Counted from the stretch's first letter, positions 26,062 through 34,362 are shown. The stretch is DNA of 64,000 nucleotides from Alteromonas macleodii ATCC 27126 (GCF_000172635.2 NC_018632.1:2046001-2110000); one strand, 5' to 3'. Notes: a model not told the origin generated them from the letters alone. Program-made: numbers and translations.

Positions 26062-26823
26062 GTGCTGTCTCAAATAAACGAGTTTTTAAACAAAAAAATC
26101 CAACTTTCTGAAGGCGTGGATACAAATGGCTATGCCTTGATTATTAGAGGGGTATTGTATTTTGTTACCGCATCTTGGATAGCATTTTATCCAGCGTATC
26201 TCCTTCTTATTCATATGAAAGTAGAAAAATTCTTCTCTTATGATGTGTTCGTCGGCGGCTTGTTTGGAATTAAATCATTTCTTTTTCTTGTATTTATATT
26301 GATTTCAATTAGTGCCGTTTACATGTGGGGGTTTGTTCTATTCTTCAGAAGTGCTGTTTTGAACAAGTCAAAGGCAATGTGGGCCTTAGGAGGCATTTTT
26401 GTATTGGTCTCCCTGTTATTCCATCTATTTGTTTTTTATAGCGGCCTAGCATCTGGAAAGCCAGAAAGAATATTGTGGCTTTCTAGTCTCGGTTTTATCT
26501 TTGCCGTAGCCGTATCTTCATATATGGCTAATCCACTCAAAAACCTAGTTTCAAATTGGATCGCTCCTGTTATAGGGATAGTGGCGAGCGCCACATTACC
26601 CATACTCAATCTAGAAGTCACTTCAGACATCGTAAAAACTGGCTTGGAGAATTTTAAAGTTGGTGGTGGTGTGAAAGCTGCAGTTCATAAAGTTGAAAAC
26701 AACGAAATTATTAAATCTGGTTCTCTACTACTTTTAACTCCACAGTACGCCTATCTACGGGAAGGAAAGGCTGGTTATATATCAATATCAAGAACAAATA
26801 ATACCTATGTATCGGTGCAGTAA
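26062..26823 (+). CDS. Hypothetical polytopic membrane protein, first cassette of module 2
   Basis: 253 residues from a GTG at 26062 with AAGGAAGAG upstream. Five or so membrane helices between about 28 and 185 are followed by a soluble C-terminal part of about 70 residues. No known family. It begins 18 bases after the GTTA junction of leader B, the same position the 21048 gene holds in module 1. attC site 5 follows its stop after 3 bases. Confidence 0.7.
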   Translation: MLSQINEFLNKKIQLSEGVDTNGYALIIRGVLYFVTASWIAFYPAYLLLIHMKVEKFFSYDVFVGGLFGIKSFLFLVFILISISAVYMWGFVLFFRSAVLNKSKAMWALGGIFVLVSLLFHLFVFYSGLASGKPERILWLSSLGFIFAVAVSSYMANPLKNLVSNWIAPVIGIVASATLPILNLEVTSDIVKTGLENFKVGGGVKAAVHKVENNEIIKSGSLLLLTPQYAYLREGKAGYISISRTNNTYVSVQ

Positions 26824-26826
26824 AAA

Positions 26827-26887
26827 GTTAACAAGCGCGTCAATAAGGACGCTCGCAAGCTCGCGCCTATTACGCGAGCGTTATGTG
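26827..26887 (+). other. attC-like site 5
   Basis: A short site: GTTAACAAGCGCGTCAATAA at the left and TATTACGCGAGCGTTATG at the right pair along nearly the whole length, with the inner arms GGACGCTCGC and GCTCGCGCC. Confidence 0.87.
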
Positions 26888-26968
26888 CTAAAGCAAACTT
26901 GGAATTCTTTCGATAAATAAATTTATGAATTATAAAGTAGAAAAAATAAATATATATATGAACGTATA

Positions 26969-27556
26969 TTGTTTTCTTTAGGGACAATTATCGTATTCTA
27001 TTCACAATTCTTTTTAATAAATGAGGTGAATTCATTAAAAAGTGACCAAGCCTATTTTGAAAGAGTTATAGATCAAATTCAAATTTCGTCCGGGCTAAGA
27101 GAAACCTACTTATTTCAATATAACAATGCTGTATCATCAAAGCCCCAGAATAAAGATATGCTCGGATTCAGCGCCTTCAAACTTTATACAGAAACAGACA
27201 AGTTATTAACTTTACTTATGGTATCGGGCGAGCATCAAGGTAACGATGAATCTCAGACGTTTGTAGACGAAAAAAACAAAAGGTTTGATATTGCCGAGAG
27301 TTTATTAAAAGCTAAAAAATACAGTAAGCTTGTTTCATTACTTAATGAAATAACTTCTAGACATGATGAAAAAGTGGAGCCCTCTACTAAGAAGGTGATG
27401 ACTTTATGGGAAGAAACAAGAAGCAATACTTTTAAAACTTCTCTTTTAGCTGACGTATTTAATATCTGCGGTCTTATTTTATTAGTATGTGCATTCTTGT
27501 TGCGTGAATACCGCGATTATAAAGCACATAACAAGTCACTCAAGCAGGACAAATAA
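26969..27556 (+). CDS. Hypothetical protein with a helix at each end
   Basis: 195 residues from a weak TTG start; no in-frame ATG or GTG exists before an upstream stop, so the N-terminus may be damaged. A short N-terminal hydrophobic helix, a roughly 140-residue charged helical domain, and a C-terminal membrane helix (about 160-180). The layout recalls the 21048 gene without clear sequence similarity. The last codons, HNKSLKQDK, are made by reading into attC site 6, a common ending for cassette genes. Confidence 0.6.
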   Translation: MFSLGTIIVFYSQFFLINEVNSLKSDQAYFERVIDQIQISSGLRETYLFQYNNAVSSKPQNKDMLGFSAFKLYTETDKLLTLLMVSGEHQGNDESQTFVDEKNKRFDIAESLLKAKKYSKLVSLLNEITSRHDEKVEPSTKKVMTLWEETRSNTFKTSLLADVFNICGLILLVCAFLLREYRDYKAHNKSLKQDK

Positions 27557-27612
27557 CAGTTGGTTTTTGCTCCTTCGTCGCTTATTTTAACTAACTATGG
27601 CATGTTTATGAA
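27527..27612 (+). other. attC-like site 6, right half degenerate
   Basis: The left end CATAACAAGTCACTCAAGCA and the inner arms AACAGTTGGTT and AACTAACTAT are standard, with GCTCCTTCGTCGC in the loop. The right end has decayed to CATGTTTATGAAC, without a clean GTTRRRY core. Confidence 0.65.
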
Positions 27613-27634
27613 CTCTCTAATTAAGGATAATTAA

Positions 27635-28102
27635 ATGAATAAAATACTACCACTAATCTCTTTTATGTTTTTAATTGCACTTCCTACAATGGCTTATGAT
27701 AAGGATGAATTGATAGTTATCCAAAAAGAGAGTAGTGATGGTAAACAAAGAGAGGATTATTTCTACTTGATAGGTACTCAATCAAGAGGAAAGCCCGCCA
27801 ACTTCACCTTGTGGCGAAATCAGTTTGATTTTGATAAAGCTTGGGATGGTAAAGATAATCCTAAACTTACAATCGAAAATGCTGTTTTAAAAGCCAAGGA
27901 ATTTTATAAATCTGAAGGCGCACTTCAACTAATCGGACTTGAATTACGGTTAGGTTATTCATTTGATTCTAGTGTTTGGTATTATTTAATTAGCCTTGCA
28001 AAGACTAGCGATATAACAGAGCGAGGAGTTGAAAGTGATAAAATTTATAGGGTTGTTGTATTAACAAGTGGAGAAGTTCTTCCACCATACATTCCAAAAT
28101 AA
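27635..28102 (+). CDS. Hypothetical secreted protein
   Basis: 155 residues with a clear signal peptide (cleavage expected after LPTMA, residue 20). The mature part has a WRNQFDFDKAWDG segment and ends in GEVLPPYIPK. No family is recognised. The ATG follows AAGGA with a 7-base spacer. It ends just before dispersed repeat copy 4 instead of an attC, so the cassette's own site has probably been lost. Confidence 0.65.
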   Translation: MNKILPLISFMFLIALPTMAYDKDELIVIQKESSDGKQREDYFYLIGTQSRGKPANFTLWRNQFDFDKAWDGKDNPKLTIENAVLKAKEFYKSEGALQLIGLELRLGYSFDSSVWYYLISLAKTSDITERGVESDKIYRVVVLTSGEVLPPYIPK

Positions 28103-28104
28103 AA

Positions 28105-28124
28105 TACTAAACAAGACAGGCATA
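28105..28124 (+). repeat. Short dispersed repeat, copy 4
   Basis: ACTAAACAAGACAGGC at 28105-28120 is followed by ATAT. With copy 5 it brackets the MBOAT-like gene. Confidence 0.6.
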
Positions 28125-28146
28125 TTCGTGGCTATACGGAATCACC

Positions 28147-28596
28147 ATGAAAAGCAAACTCTCACTTGCACAATATGTTAAGAAGCGAAATGGGGTTCCA
28201 TTAGGGGCAAGTGGCTCCATGACAAACATGCTTTCGCGCTCTTTTGGCGCGACTTCTTTTCCGGTGTTTTGGCACTATTGGAACCCAATCTGGGGTTACT
28301 ATTTATCACGCAATGTCATGCGTCCACTTGCGAGTTTTCTTCCAACTTCGTTAGCCACTTTTGTTACGTTTCTCGTTAGCGGCGCGCTTCATGATTTAGC
28401 GGTTTCAATCGTCGAGCTGAAAACCGTTCTCTTCTTCACACCTTGGTTTGGATTAATGGGTTTGATTGTTGTAGTTTCTAAAGGGGCAGGGATCTCATAT
28501 GGCCATGTAAGTTGGCCTGTTCGTGCGTTAATTAATGCGTCGTTTATTTTAGTATCGTTAGGTTTAATGTACTTTTTGGAAAAGTTGTACGCATAA
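28147..28596 (+). CDS. Small MBOAT-like membrane protein
   Basis: 149 residues with three or four membrane helices. FPVFWHYWNPIWGYYLSR followed by SGALHDLA resembles the conserved W-H region of membrane-bound O-acyltransferases (MBOAT_2 type), where a buried histidine is catalytic. At 149 residues it covers only part of a full MBOAT (over 300), so it is either a short family member or a remnant. It lies between two direct copies of the short repeat, suggesting it moved with them. Confidence 0.6.
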   Translation: MKSKLSLAQYVKKRNGVPLGASGSMTNMLSRSFGATSFPVFWHYWNPIWGYYLSRNVMRPLASFLPTSLATFVTFLVSGALHDLAVSIVELKTVLFFTPWFGLMGLIVVVSKGAGISYGHVSWPVRALINASFILVSLGLMYFLEKLYA

Positions 28597-28611
28597 AGGA
28601 AGCTTCTAAAG

Positions 28612-28631
28612 ACTAAATAAGACAGGCGTAT
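28612..28631 (+). repeat. Short dispersed repeat, copy 5
   Basis: ACTAAATAAGACAGGCGTAT, continued by TTGTGTATTTTACACT; the last ten bases recur after copy 2. Confidence 0.55.
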
Positions 28632-28650
28632 TTGTGTATTTTACACTGAC

Positions 28651-28773
28651 CTTAGACGAGGGAATACGGCCATAATGAACGGGCGTCGCTCCACGTTTCT
28701 CTTCACAATACGCAACTTCGTGAGACTCTTTATGCGTATCCAACCCTATAAAAATCATGCTATGTTTGTTCAT
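28651..28773 (-). pseudogene. IS110-family transposase remnant (N-terminus)
   Basis: Read leftwards from the ATG at 28773 it encodes about 41 residues beginning MNKHSMIFIGLDTHKESHEV; the LDTHKE motif is the first acidic residue region of IS110-type DEDD transposases. GGAGG stands 7 bases upstream. The frame then passes into dispersed repeat copy 5, so only the N-terminus survives. It is the one clear transposase trace in the window. Confidence 0.75.
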
Positions 28774-28874
28774 GCTAGCCTCCAAATTGATTTAGTATTG
28801 AACAAACTAATAATGGACTCCGGCCGGCGCTCCGGTGGCTGACAAGTTAACCCACGAAAATGCGGAGGCTAGCA
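28773..28874. repeat. 11-bp inverted repeat beside the IS110 remnant
   Basis: TGCTAGCCTCC at 28773-28783 and GGAGGCTAGCA at 28864-28874. The interior holds a GC-rich palindromic stretch (CCGGCCGGCGCTCCGG) and then GTTAACCC. It covers the ribosome site of the transposase remnant and may be part of an IS110 left end. Confidence 0.55.
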
Positions 28875-28925
28875 CTTATACGGGGAGTCATAGTGTCTAG
28901 CGAGATCACAACAACAAGGAAAGTT

Positions 28926-30407
28926 ATGCTTAAACATATGCTCACTGCGATTCTGTTTCTACATTATCCTACTTTTGCAAAAGAGAGTGTGCTGATTGAA
29001 AATGTGACCGTCGTATCATCGCACCTTCAGGAGCCATTACTAAAGGCGCATGTTCTTATTTCTGATGGACGGATAAAGGCAGTATCGTCATCTAAGATTG
29101 AAAAAACATTTGATGTACAGGTAATAGACGGGACTGCTTTATACCTAGCTCCTGGAATAATGGATAGCCATGTTCATGTTTCATCTATTCCTGGCATGGG
29201 ATTTGGCGTGGAGCCTGTGGCGCAAAAGAATGAAGCACTTGCTGAAGAATACTATAAACAGCAACCCTATAGCTTCTTGTACTACGGTATAACACAGGTT
29301 GTCGACCCAAACCCCGGGCTTGAATGGAAGAAATTTACTGCTTCTGAAATACATCCTGATTACTATCGTTGCGAAGTCATTACCTCACGCTCAACGTTTC
29401 CTTTGGTAGAGAAAAATGATGAGCTGTCGAAATCCATGTTTTCCTATATCGTTGAACAGGACGTTGCTGAGACAGCACAGAACTCTCCTGAACAAATTGG
29501 GAAACGTATTGCTGAATCCGGCGCATCTTGCATAAAAATATACTTTGAAGATGGCTATGGCGATGAAAGTCATTGGCCGTTATTGTCTGACGATACCCTG
29601 AAACGTATTCGAAAATCTGCATCACAACATAAACTACCTCTGGTAGCGCATGCCAATGCATTGGATATGTATCAAAGAGCCATTGATGCAGAGGTGGATG
29701 TAATTGCGCACGGGCTCTGGAATTGGGGGGAGTTTTCGCGTGAAACTGAAGTGTCCAAATCAATGCATGGCGTGCTTAACCAGTTAATGAGCAAAAGCAC
29801 TGGGTACATGACAACCCAAAGGGTAATTGCTGGACTAGGTGAACTCATGTTGCATAACTCACATGGTGTTTCTGAATATAGTAAGGTAACGCCCGAAGAA
29901 TTAATTGAATGGTATAAGCAACCCTCAGCACAATGGTTTAAAGAAGAATTACGCGCAGGATTTGACGGACTACCCGACGAGGTTATTGCTCGAATCTTTT
30001 TGAAAGATAGGGTGGGGAAAGGTAACAAAATTTTAAAAATCCTCACCGAGGCAGACTATCCGCTGTTATTAGGTTCTGATTTTCCGGGAAGTCCCAGTTT
30101 TTCCAACCAACCTGGTTTAACCACTTTCCTTGAAATGAAAGTAATGGCAGACGCTGGCGTATCTTTAGCTGCAATACTCTCAGCTGCGACCATTAACAAT
30201 GCGCGACAATTTAATATTGATGAAGATTACGGAACGGTTGAAGTTGGTAAGGTTGCAAATTTACTTTTGCTAGAACAAAACCCTTTAAATACCGTGGACG
30301 CTTGGAGCAACATCCACCACATTATCCTACATGGAGAAGTTTTTAATCGATCAGATTTTGCTGCAGATACTATAGCTAACAAATCACTGCAGCGGACGAG
30401 CCGCTGA
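28926..30407 (+). CDS. Secreted amidohydrolase family protein
   Basis: A metal-dependent hydrolase of the imidazolonepropionase-like amidohydrolase group. From the ATG at 28926 (493 residues) it has a signal peptide ending at TFA, the metal pair in DSHVHV, later His residues in VAHANA and IAHGLW, and the catalytic Asp in LLGSDFPG. The C-terminal KVANLLLLEQNPL is family-typical. An in-frame ATG at 28860 lies inside the IS110-linked repeat and would hide the signal peptide, so it is less likely. The substrate is unknown. The last residues, NKSLQRTSR, arise from attC site 7. Confidence 0.85.
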   Translation: MLKHMLTAILFLHYPTFAKESVLIENVTVVSSHLQEPLLKAHVLISDGRIKAVSSSKIEKTFDVQVIDGTALYLAPGIMDSHVHVSSIPGMGFGVEPVAQKNEALAEEYYKQQPYSFLYYGITQVVDPNPGLEWKKFTASEIHPDYYRCEVITSRSTFPLVEKNDELSKSMFSYIVEQDVAETAQNSPEQIGKRIAESGASCIKIYFEDGYGDESHWPLLSDDTLKRIRKSASQHKLPLVAHANALDMYQRAIDAEVDVIAHGLWNWGEFSRETEVSKSMHGVLNQLMSKSTGYMTTQRVIAGLGELMLHNSHGVSEYSKVTPEELIEWYKQPSAQWFKEELRAGFDGLPDEVIARIFLKDRVGKGNKILKILTEADYPLLLGSDFPGSPSFSNQPGLTTFLEMKVMADAGVSLAAILSAATINNARQFNIDEDYGTVEVGKVANLLLLEQNPLNTVDAWSNIHHIILHGEVFNRSDFAADTIANKSLQRTSR

Positions 30408-30421
30408 ATGCGGCGTTAGGG
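30375..30421 (+). other. attC-like site 7 (short type)
   Basis: GCTAACAAATCACTGCAGCGG pairs with CCGCTGAATGCGGCGTTAGGG; the core is GTTAGGG. A compact site of 47 bp, whose NKSLQRT read-through is common in Xanthomonas-like cassette ends. Confidence 0.85.
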
Positions 30422-30426
30422 TTAAA

Positions 30427-30837
30427 ATGGAACTTCACGTCACAAGCGTAGATTACGCTCCAGAGGAACTACATGATCAAGTACCTTTGGTGTTTGAGTT
30501 ATTAAGGGAAATTCCAGGCAGTGACCGTCCTGACTATTGGATAGGAAGGTGTAAAACTCCTATTCAATGGATCGAAGGCAATAAAGATATTACTTATGTA
30601 GTTGTTGCGGCTAGATGGCAAGGCACAAGAATCGAACCTCATGTCAAAAACTTGCCCGTTGGAATATCCTACGTCTTAGACGAATCAGTTTTAACTGACG
30701 AAACATTGGACTTTAAAAAGTGCAGCTATGTAGCTATCGGCATATCCCATGAAACTACGGGTGGCACACCGCCAGAGAAACACAAAGGCATATTGGCGGG
30801 TACTATTGGTAAGTTCTTTGGCAAGGGTAGTCAATAA
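30427..30837 (+). CDS. Hypothetical cassette protein
   Basis: 136 residues, soluble, no signal peptide. It has a YWIGRCKTPIQWIEGNKDIT stretch, a YVLDESVL turn and a glycine/lysine-rich end (GILAGTIGKFFGKGSQ). It begins six bases after attC site 7, making it a typical single-gene cassette. The function is unknown; CKTPIQWI-type proteins occur as hypothetical cassette genes elsewhere. Confidence 0.7.
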   Translation: MELHVTSVDYAPEELHDQVPLVFELLREIPGSDRPDYWIGRCKTPIQWIEGNKDITYVVVAARWQGTRIEPHVKNLPVGISYVLDESVLTDETLDFKKCSYVAIGISHETTGGTPPEKHKGILAGTIGKFFGKGSQ

Positions 30838-30928
30838 AATGACTAAATCACCTAACAAACACATCAAAAATCGCCCCCCAAAAGGCGTGGGGAGACTGGT
30901 CAGTAAAAATGATCAGTAATATTTAACA

Positions 30929-31759
30929 TTGACTAACGAAAAACAAATTTTGAATTTATCCCTATTGCACCAATGCAGACTAATATGGGTGTTTTTGGCG
31001 CTCTGTTGTTTTGAAAGTAATGCAGTAGTTATGAGACACGATGTTTCTGCAGAAAAATATCGTGTTGAAAAAATGCCAGAATATGTTGTAGATATGCCGG
31101 GTGAGGGTCACGGAGTTCTCATCGCAGAGCAGTGGGTTGTTACTGTCGCACATAGTATCTTTTACGATTATACGAATACCAACTTAAAAGTTGGTTCTAA
31201 ATACTATGAAATAGAAAAGGTTTATATTCATCCAGGTTACATAAAGCCAAGGGGCAATGAATTAAGCGGTGATTTAGCTCCGCTAATGCAAGTTTTGAAA
31301 TCCAGCAGCGATATTGCGTTAATAAAACTATCCAGTCCAGTTTCAGACATTATACCCATTTCAGTCTATTCAGAAGCTGCGGAGAAAGGGCGTGTCATAA
31401 CAGTTTTTGGTAAAGGCGCAACTGGAAATGGGTTAACAGGTGAGAACGTAGAAACTAAGTCGCTCAATCAGGCAAATAAATTTCAAAATGTCGTAGAAAG
31501 TGCAAATGGTAAATGGCTAACGTTCAAATTTGATTCTCCTAAAAATGCGCTTCCCCTAGAAGGAATGCATGGCTCAGGAGATAGCGGAGGCGCTTCTATT
31601 ATTTATCAAGATGGCGAACCATATCTAGTGGGGTTATCGAGTTGGCAATTTGCGACTGGAGATATTTCTGAATTTAAAGGCGGACTGTATGGTACTACTG
31701 CTTATCAGACTAGATTATCAAATTACTACCATTGGATTCTGAATATTATTGGTAATTAA
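30929..31759 (+). CDS. Secreted trypsin-like serine protease
   Basis: 276 residues. The S1 catalytic triad is complete: VTVAHS (H75), SSDIALIKL (D128) and GSGDSGGA (S219). A signal sequence (about 12-31, LHQCRLIWVFLALCCFESNA) precedes it, so the TTG at 30929 is accepted although its ribosome site is weak; starting at the later ATG would remove export. The protein should act outside the cytoplasm. There is no pro-region and only two extra cysteines, both in the signal sequence. A half attC (CCTAACAAAC at 30850) lies upstream. Confidence 0.85.
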   Translation: MTNEKQILNLSLLHQCRLIWVFLALCCFESNAVVMRHDVSAEKYRVEKMPEYVVDMPGEGHGVLIAEQWVVTVAHSIFYDYTNTNLKVGSKYYEIEKVYIHPGYIKPRGNELSGDLAPLMQVLKSSSDIALIKLSSPVSDIIPISVYSEAAEKGRVITVFGKGATGNGLTGENVETKSLNQANKFQNVVESANGKWLTFKFDSPKNALPLEGMHGSGDSGGASIIYQDGEPYLVGLSSWQFATGDISEFKGGLYGTTAYQTRLSNYYHWILNIIGN

Positions 31760-31921
31760 AAAGTAAGCTAATTTATTCGTGTGCTCGTAGGGCGCGAATA
31801 CATTTACTTCGTAACGCAAGAAGATTGTTCAGGCTGTTTTCTCGCTATACTAAAAACTTTAATCAATGCATGCGTAGGCCAAATCAATAAGTCGCAAGTT
31901 TTACGATAAATAGGGAAATAA

Positions 31922-32786
31922 GTGAGTAACTATCAAAATAATAATCATAGCTTTTGTATGGCTTTTTGTTAGTAGTTCGTTCGCTGAAATCGTTTTAGAT
32001 GAAAGTGCGTTTACTCAGCGCTATGCTAAAGCAATTAACATCAGAGAAGATGGCGTAAGGGCAGATATAAAGGGTCGTTTGGAAGTGGAAATGACTTACA
32101 GCAACGGAGAAACATCTACCGCGTACCTCGATAACGCCTACATGAATTACCGCTCAAGCCCAGGCGAACTAGACGCAATTATAAACGCTTACATCAATGC
32201 ATTAACCAAAAGCAGTAGCGATGTTAAATCCAACATAGAAAAAGAGCATATCTTTCCCGTTATCAAAGACAGGGTCTATATGGAGCAAATAACGAAATTA
32301 ATGAATCATAGCAGCAAGGGGGAACTACCTTTCTACTATGAAAAATTAAACGACATCCTGTATGTTTTGTATGCCATAGATACGCCTTCTTCTATTAAAT
32401 TTATGCCAAAGGAAGATATCAATGCTCTCGGAGTAGAAGAGGGAGAACTTAGAAATCTTTCAATGTCTAACTTGATGAATGCTAATGTGTCATTACAAAT
32501 TCAGGGGGACCGATCGACGGTCTCGATGGTTGTAGCCGATGGTATTTATGAAGCATCTTTTTTGCTTTATGACGATCTATGGACGAAAGAAAACTTTCCG
32601 GTGAAAGGAGACATAGTAGTCTACGTGCCATCCAGAGATGTGTTGATTGTTACGGGTTCAGAAGATACTGAGAGCCTTGAAACAGTGAGAGGTATTGTGC
32701 ATAACCCTGAAAGTCAGTGGTCTCATGCTGTGACAGATATTGGATTTGTGCGAGAAAAAAATAAATGGGTTGAATTTCAAAAGTAA
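31922..32786 (+). CDS. Hypothetical secreted protein with an apparent one-base frameshift after the start
   Basis: The main frame (to 32786) has its first canonical start, a TTG, only at 32079. Upstream the same frame encodes a perfect signal peptide, TIKIIIIAFVWLFVSSSFA (about 31929-31985), without any start codon. A GTG at 31922 with AGGGA upstream is one frame off; removing one A from AGTAACT joins it to give MSTIKIIIIAF. So the gene appears broken by a single inserted base, or the base is a sequence error. The mature part of about 265 residues is unrecognised. Confidence 0.65.
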
Positions 32787-32945
32787 TAGGAACGACTAGC
32801 TGATGCGGTATCTCTGTAGATGCGACTAACAAAGATACGCTACTTATGATTTGTCATCATCTACGTTTAACAGTTAATAGGTTAAATGCGATAAAACAGT
32901 CAACGTTGGGTGAAGTTACTGTTATGTGGTCTAAGGAATAGAACA

Positions 32946-33440
32946 TTGGCAAAAATTCTAATATTTGGAAACTCTGGTTCTGGAAAATCTACGCTGGCAC
33001 AACACTTATGCAAAACACAAGGTTTAGCTCATTTAGATCTAGATACATTAGCGTGGAAACATACTAGTCCTCCTGAGAGAAAGCCTATTGATGACTCTGA
33101 AGAAGAGATAAAGACTTTTATTTCTTCCAACGACAAATGGGTAATTGAAGGCTGCTATACAGATTTACTAAAAACTGTAGAACAGCAGTCTACTGAAATT
33201 ATATTTATGAACTTATCCACTGAATCCTGCATTTCAAACGCAAAGGCGAGACCTTGGGAGCCCCATAAATACAAAACAAAGCAAGCCCAAGATGACAACT
33301 TAGCAATGCTTATTGATTGGATTGGGCAATATTCAGAAAGAAACGATACATTTTCTTATGCGGCACATAAGCAGTTTTATGATGGCTATCACGGTCATAA
33401 AAAGATGATTACGCAAAATGTCCCAACTGAGCAATGTTAG
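32946..33440 (+). CDS. P-loop nucleotide kinase-like protein
   Basis: 164 residues from a TTG at 32946 with AAGGAA upstream. The Walker A GNSGSGKST sits at residues 7-15, followed by LDLDTLAWK as in adenylate/shikimate-kinase-like or FlaR-type P-loop proteins, then WVIEGCY (Walker B region) and RPWEPHKY. The substrate is not predictable. The stop falls in GCAATGTTAGGC, which resembles an attC right end, so the C-terminus may be trimmed by cassette joining. A longer GTG start at 32910 is possible. Confidence 0.75.
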   Translation: MAKILIFGNSGSGKSTLAQHLCKTQGLAHLDLDTLAWKHTSPPERKPIDDSEEEIKTFISSNDKWVIEGCYTDLLKTVEQQSTEIIFMNLSTESCISNAKARPWEPHKYKTKQAQDDNLAMLIDWIGQYSERNDTFSYAAHKQFYDGYHGHKKMITQNVPTEQC

Positions 33441-33591
33441 GCAAAGTTTGGAACTTAAAAGATAATAAGTCACTATAGTTACTCGTTTTCGCACTCTGAG
33501 AAATAATAAATAGACTCAGGTCGCTACGCTCCCACGTATAGTTTACGTGTAATTACCCCTTATTTTTTTGGAGTTGCTAAAAGGAATCCTC

Positions 33592-33915
33592 ATGCTGCAA
33601 ACGCTGGTCATTTGTCTTTTTATCCTGTCTATTTGGGCATTGTTAAAAAGCGCTACCGATTTCGTTAATGTATGGAAAAGTGAGGCGCCACTTCATTGGC
33701 AGCATTGGGGAGAGCCAGAGTTTGTGGATTTATATCGTGGTATGTTTGGAGAGCTTTGGCCTGTAATTTTTGGCAAAGCTTGTGAAGAAGCGGGTAGTGA
33801 CCTGCTAGTAAAAAAACGAAATGATATCCGTTTTGTTCTAAAAATTATCGTTTTACTTTTTATCGCATCTACTGCTTTCAACGGGTTCTACTTTGAAGTT
33901 AAGCCACGCGGATAA
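33592..33915 (+). CDS. Hypothetical small membrane protein
   Basis: 107 residues from the ATG at 33592 (AAAGGAA upstream). Helix at about 3-22, a loop with HWQHWGEPEFVDLYRGMF, and a second helix near 82-100. No family is known to me. It is followed after 48 bases by another small gene. Confidence 0.6.
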   Translation: MLQTLVICLFILSIWALLKSATDFVNVWKSEAPLHWQHWGEPEFVDLYRGMFGELWPVIFGKACEEAGSDLLVKKRNDIRFVLKIIVLLFIASTAFNGFYFEVKPRG

Positions 33916-33963
33916 GCTAATGCTCCCGTAATGGGTTGATACATGCCAGGAAAGACGACACAA

Positions 33964-34362
33964 ATGCACGTAGCAATTAGTTTTAAAACAGCCATGTTCG
34001 ACTTATCCAAAGAACATGAAAATATGATAAATCCAATATACGGTGAATCTTTTCTCATTTGGTTAAAAGAGCAATTCGATGGCGAGTTCAGTGTAACAGC
34101 GCCTTTTATGGAAGATTGGGGTTGGTACTGTAACGTTTTGTTTCAAGGCCAGAAATACTTGGTCGGCTCATCTGTTTTTATCGAAGAGGATGATAATCCT
34201 GAATCAGAACTGAAAAAATGGCTAATTCAAATTGATAAACATAGGTCTTTCATTGAAATTTTGCTTAGAAAAGCGCACATATCGGAAACTGATGAATTTG
34301 TGTATCTCTTAAAGTCAAAATTAGAAGCTGAGCCAAAAATAAAATCAGTAGTTTTTGAGTAA
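33964..34362 (+). CDS. Hypothetical cytoplasmic protein of cassette type
   Basis: 132 residues from the ATG at 33964, which has AGGAAAG about 9 bases upstream; an ATG at 33943 is an alternative. It contains EDWGWYCNVLFQGQKYLVG and many acidic residues. Proteins with this WGWY pattern are common as hypothetical cassette genes, but have no known role. Confidence 0.65.
   Translation: MHVAISFKTAMFDLSKEHENMINPIYGESFLIWLKEQFDGEFSVTAPFMEDWGWYCNVLFQGQKYLVGSSVFIEEDDNPESELKKWLIQIDKHRSFIEILLRKAHISETDEFVYLLKSKLEAEPKIKSVVFE

Noticed and set aside
28860..28925. Longer start of the amidohydrolase
   Set aside because: It would begin in the IS110-linked repeat and bury the signal peptide.
30850..30930. CCTAACAAAC attC left half
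   Set aside because: No matching right core could be found; left as partial evidence only.
32824..32912. Possible attC (ACTAACAAAG ... GTTGGGT)
   Set aside because: Ends fit loosely, but the arms do not pair well; not counted.
33431..33442. GCAATGTTAGGC at the end of the P-loop gene
   Set aside because: Looks like an attC right end but has no left end within range; mentioned only in the gene entry.
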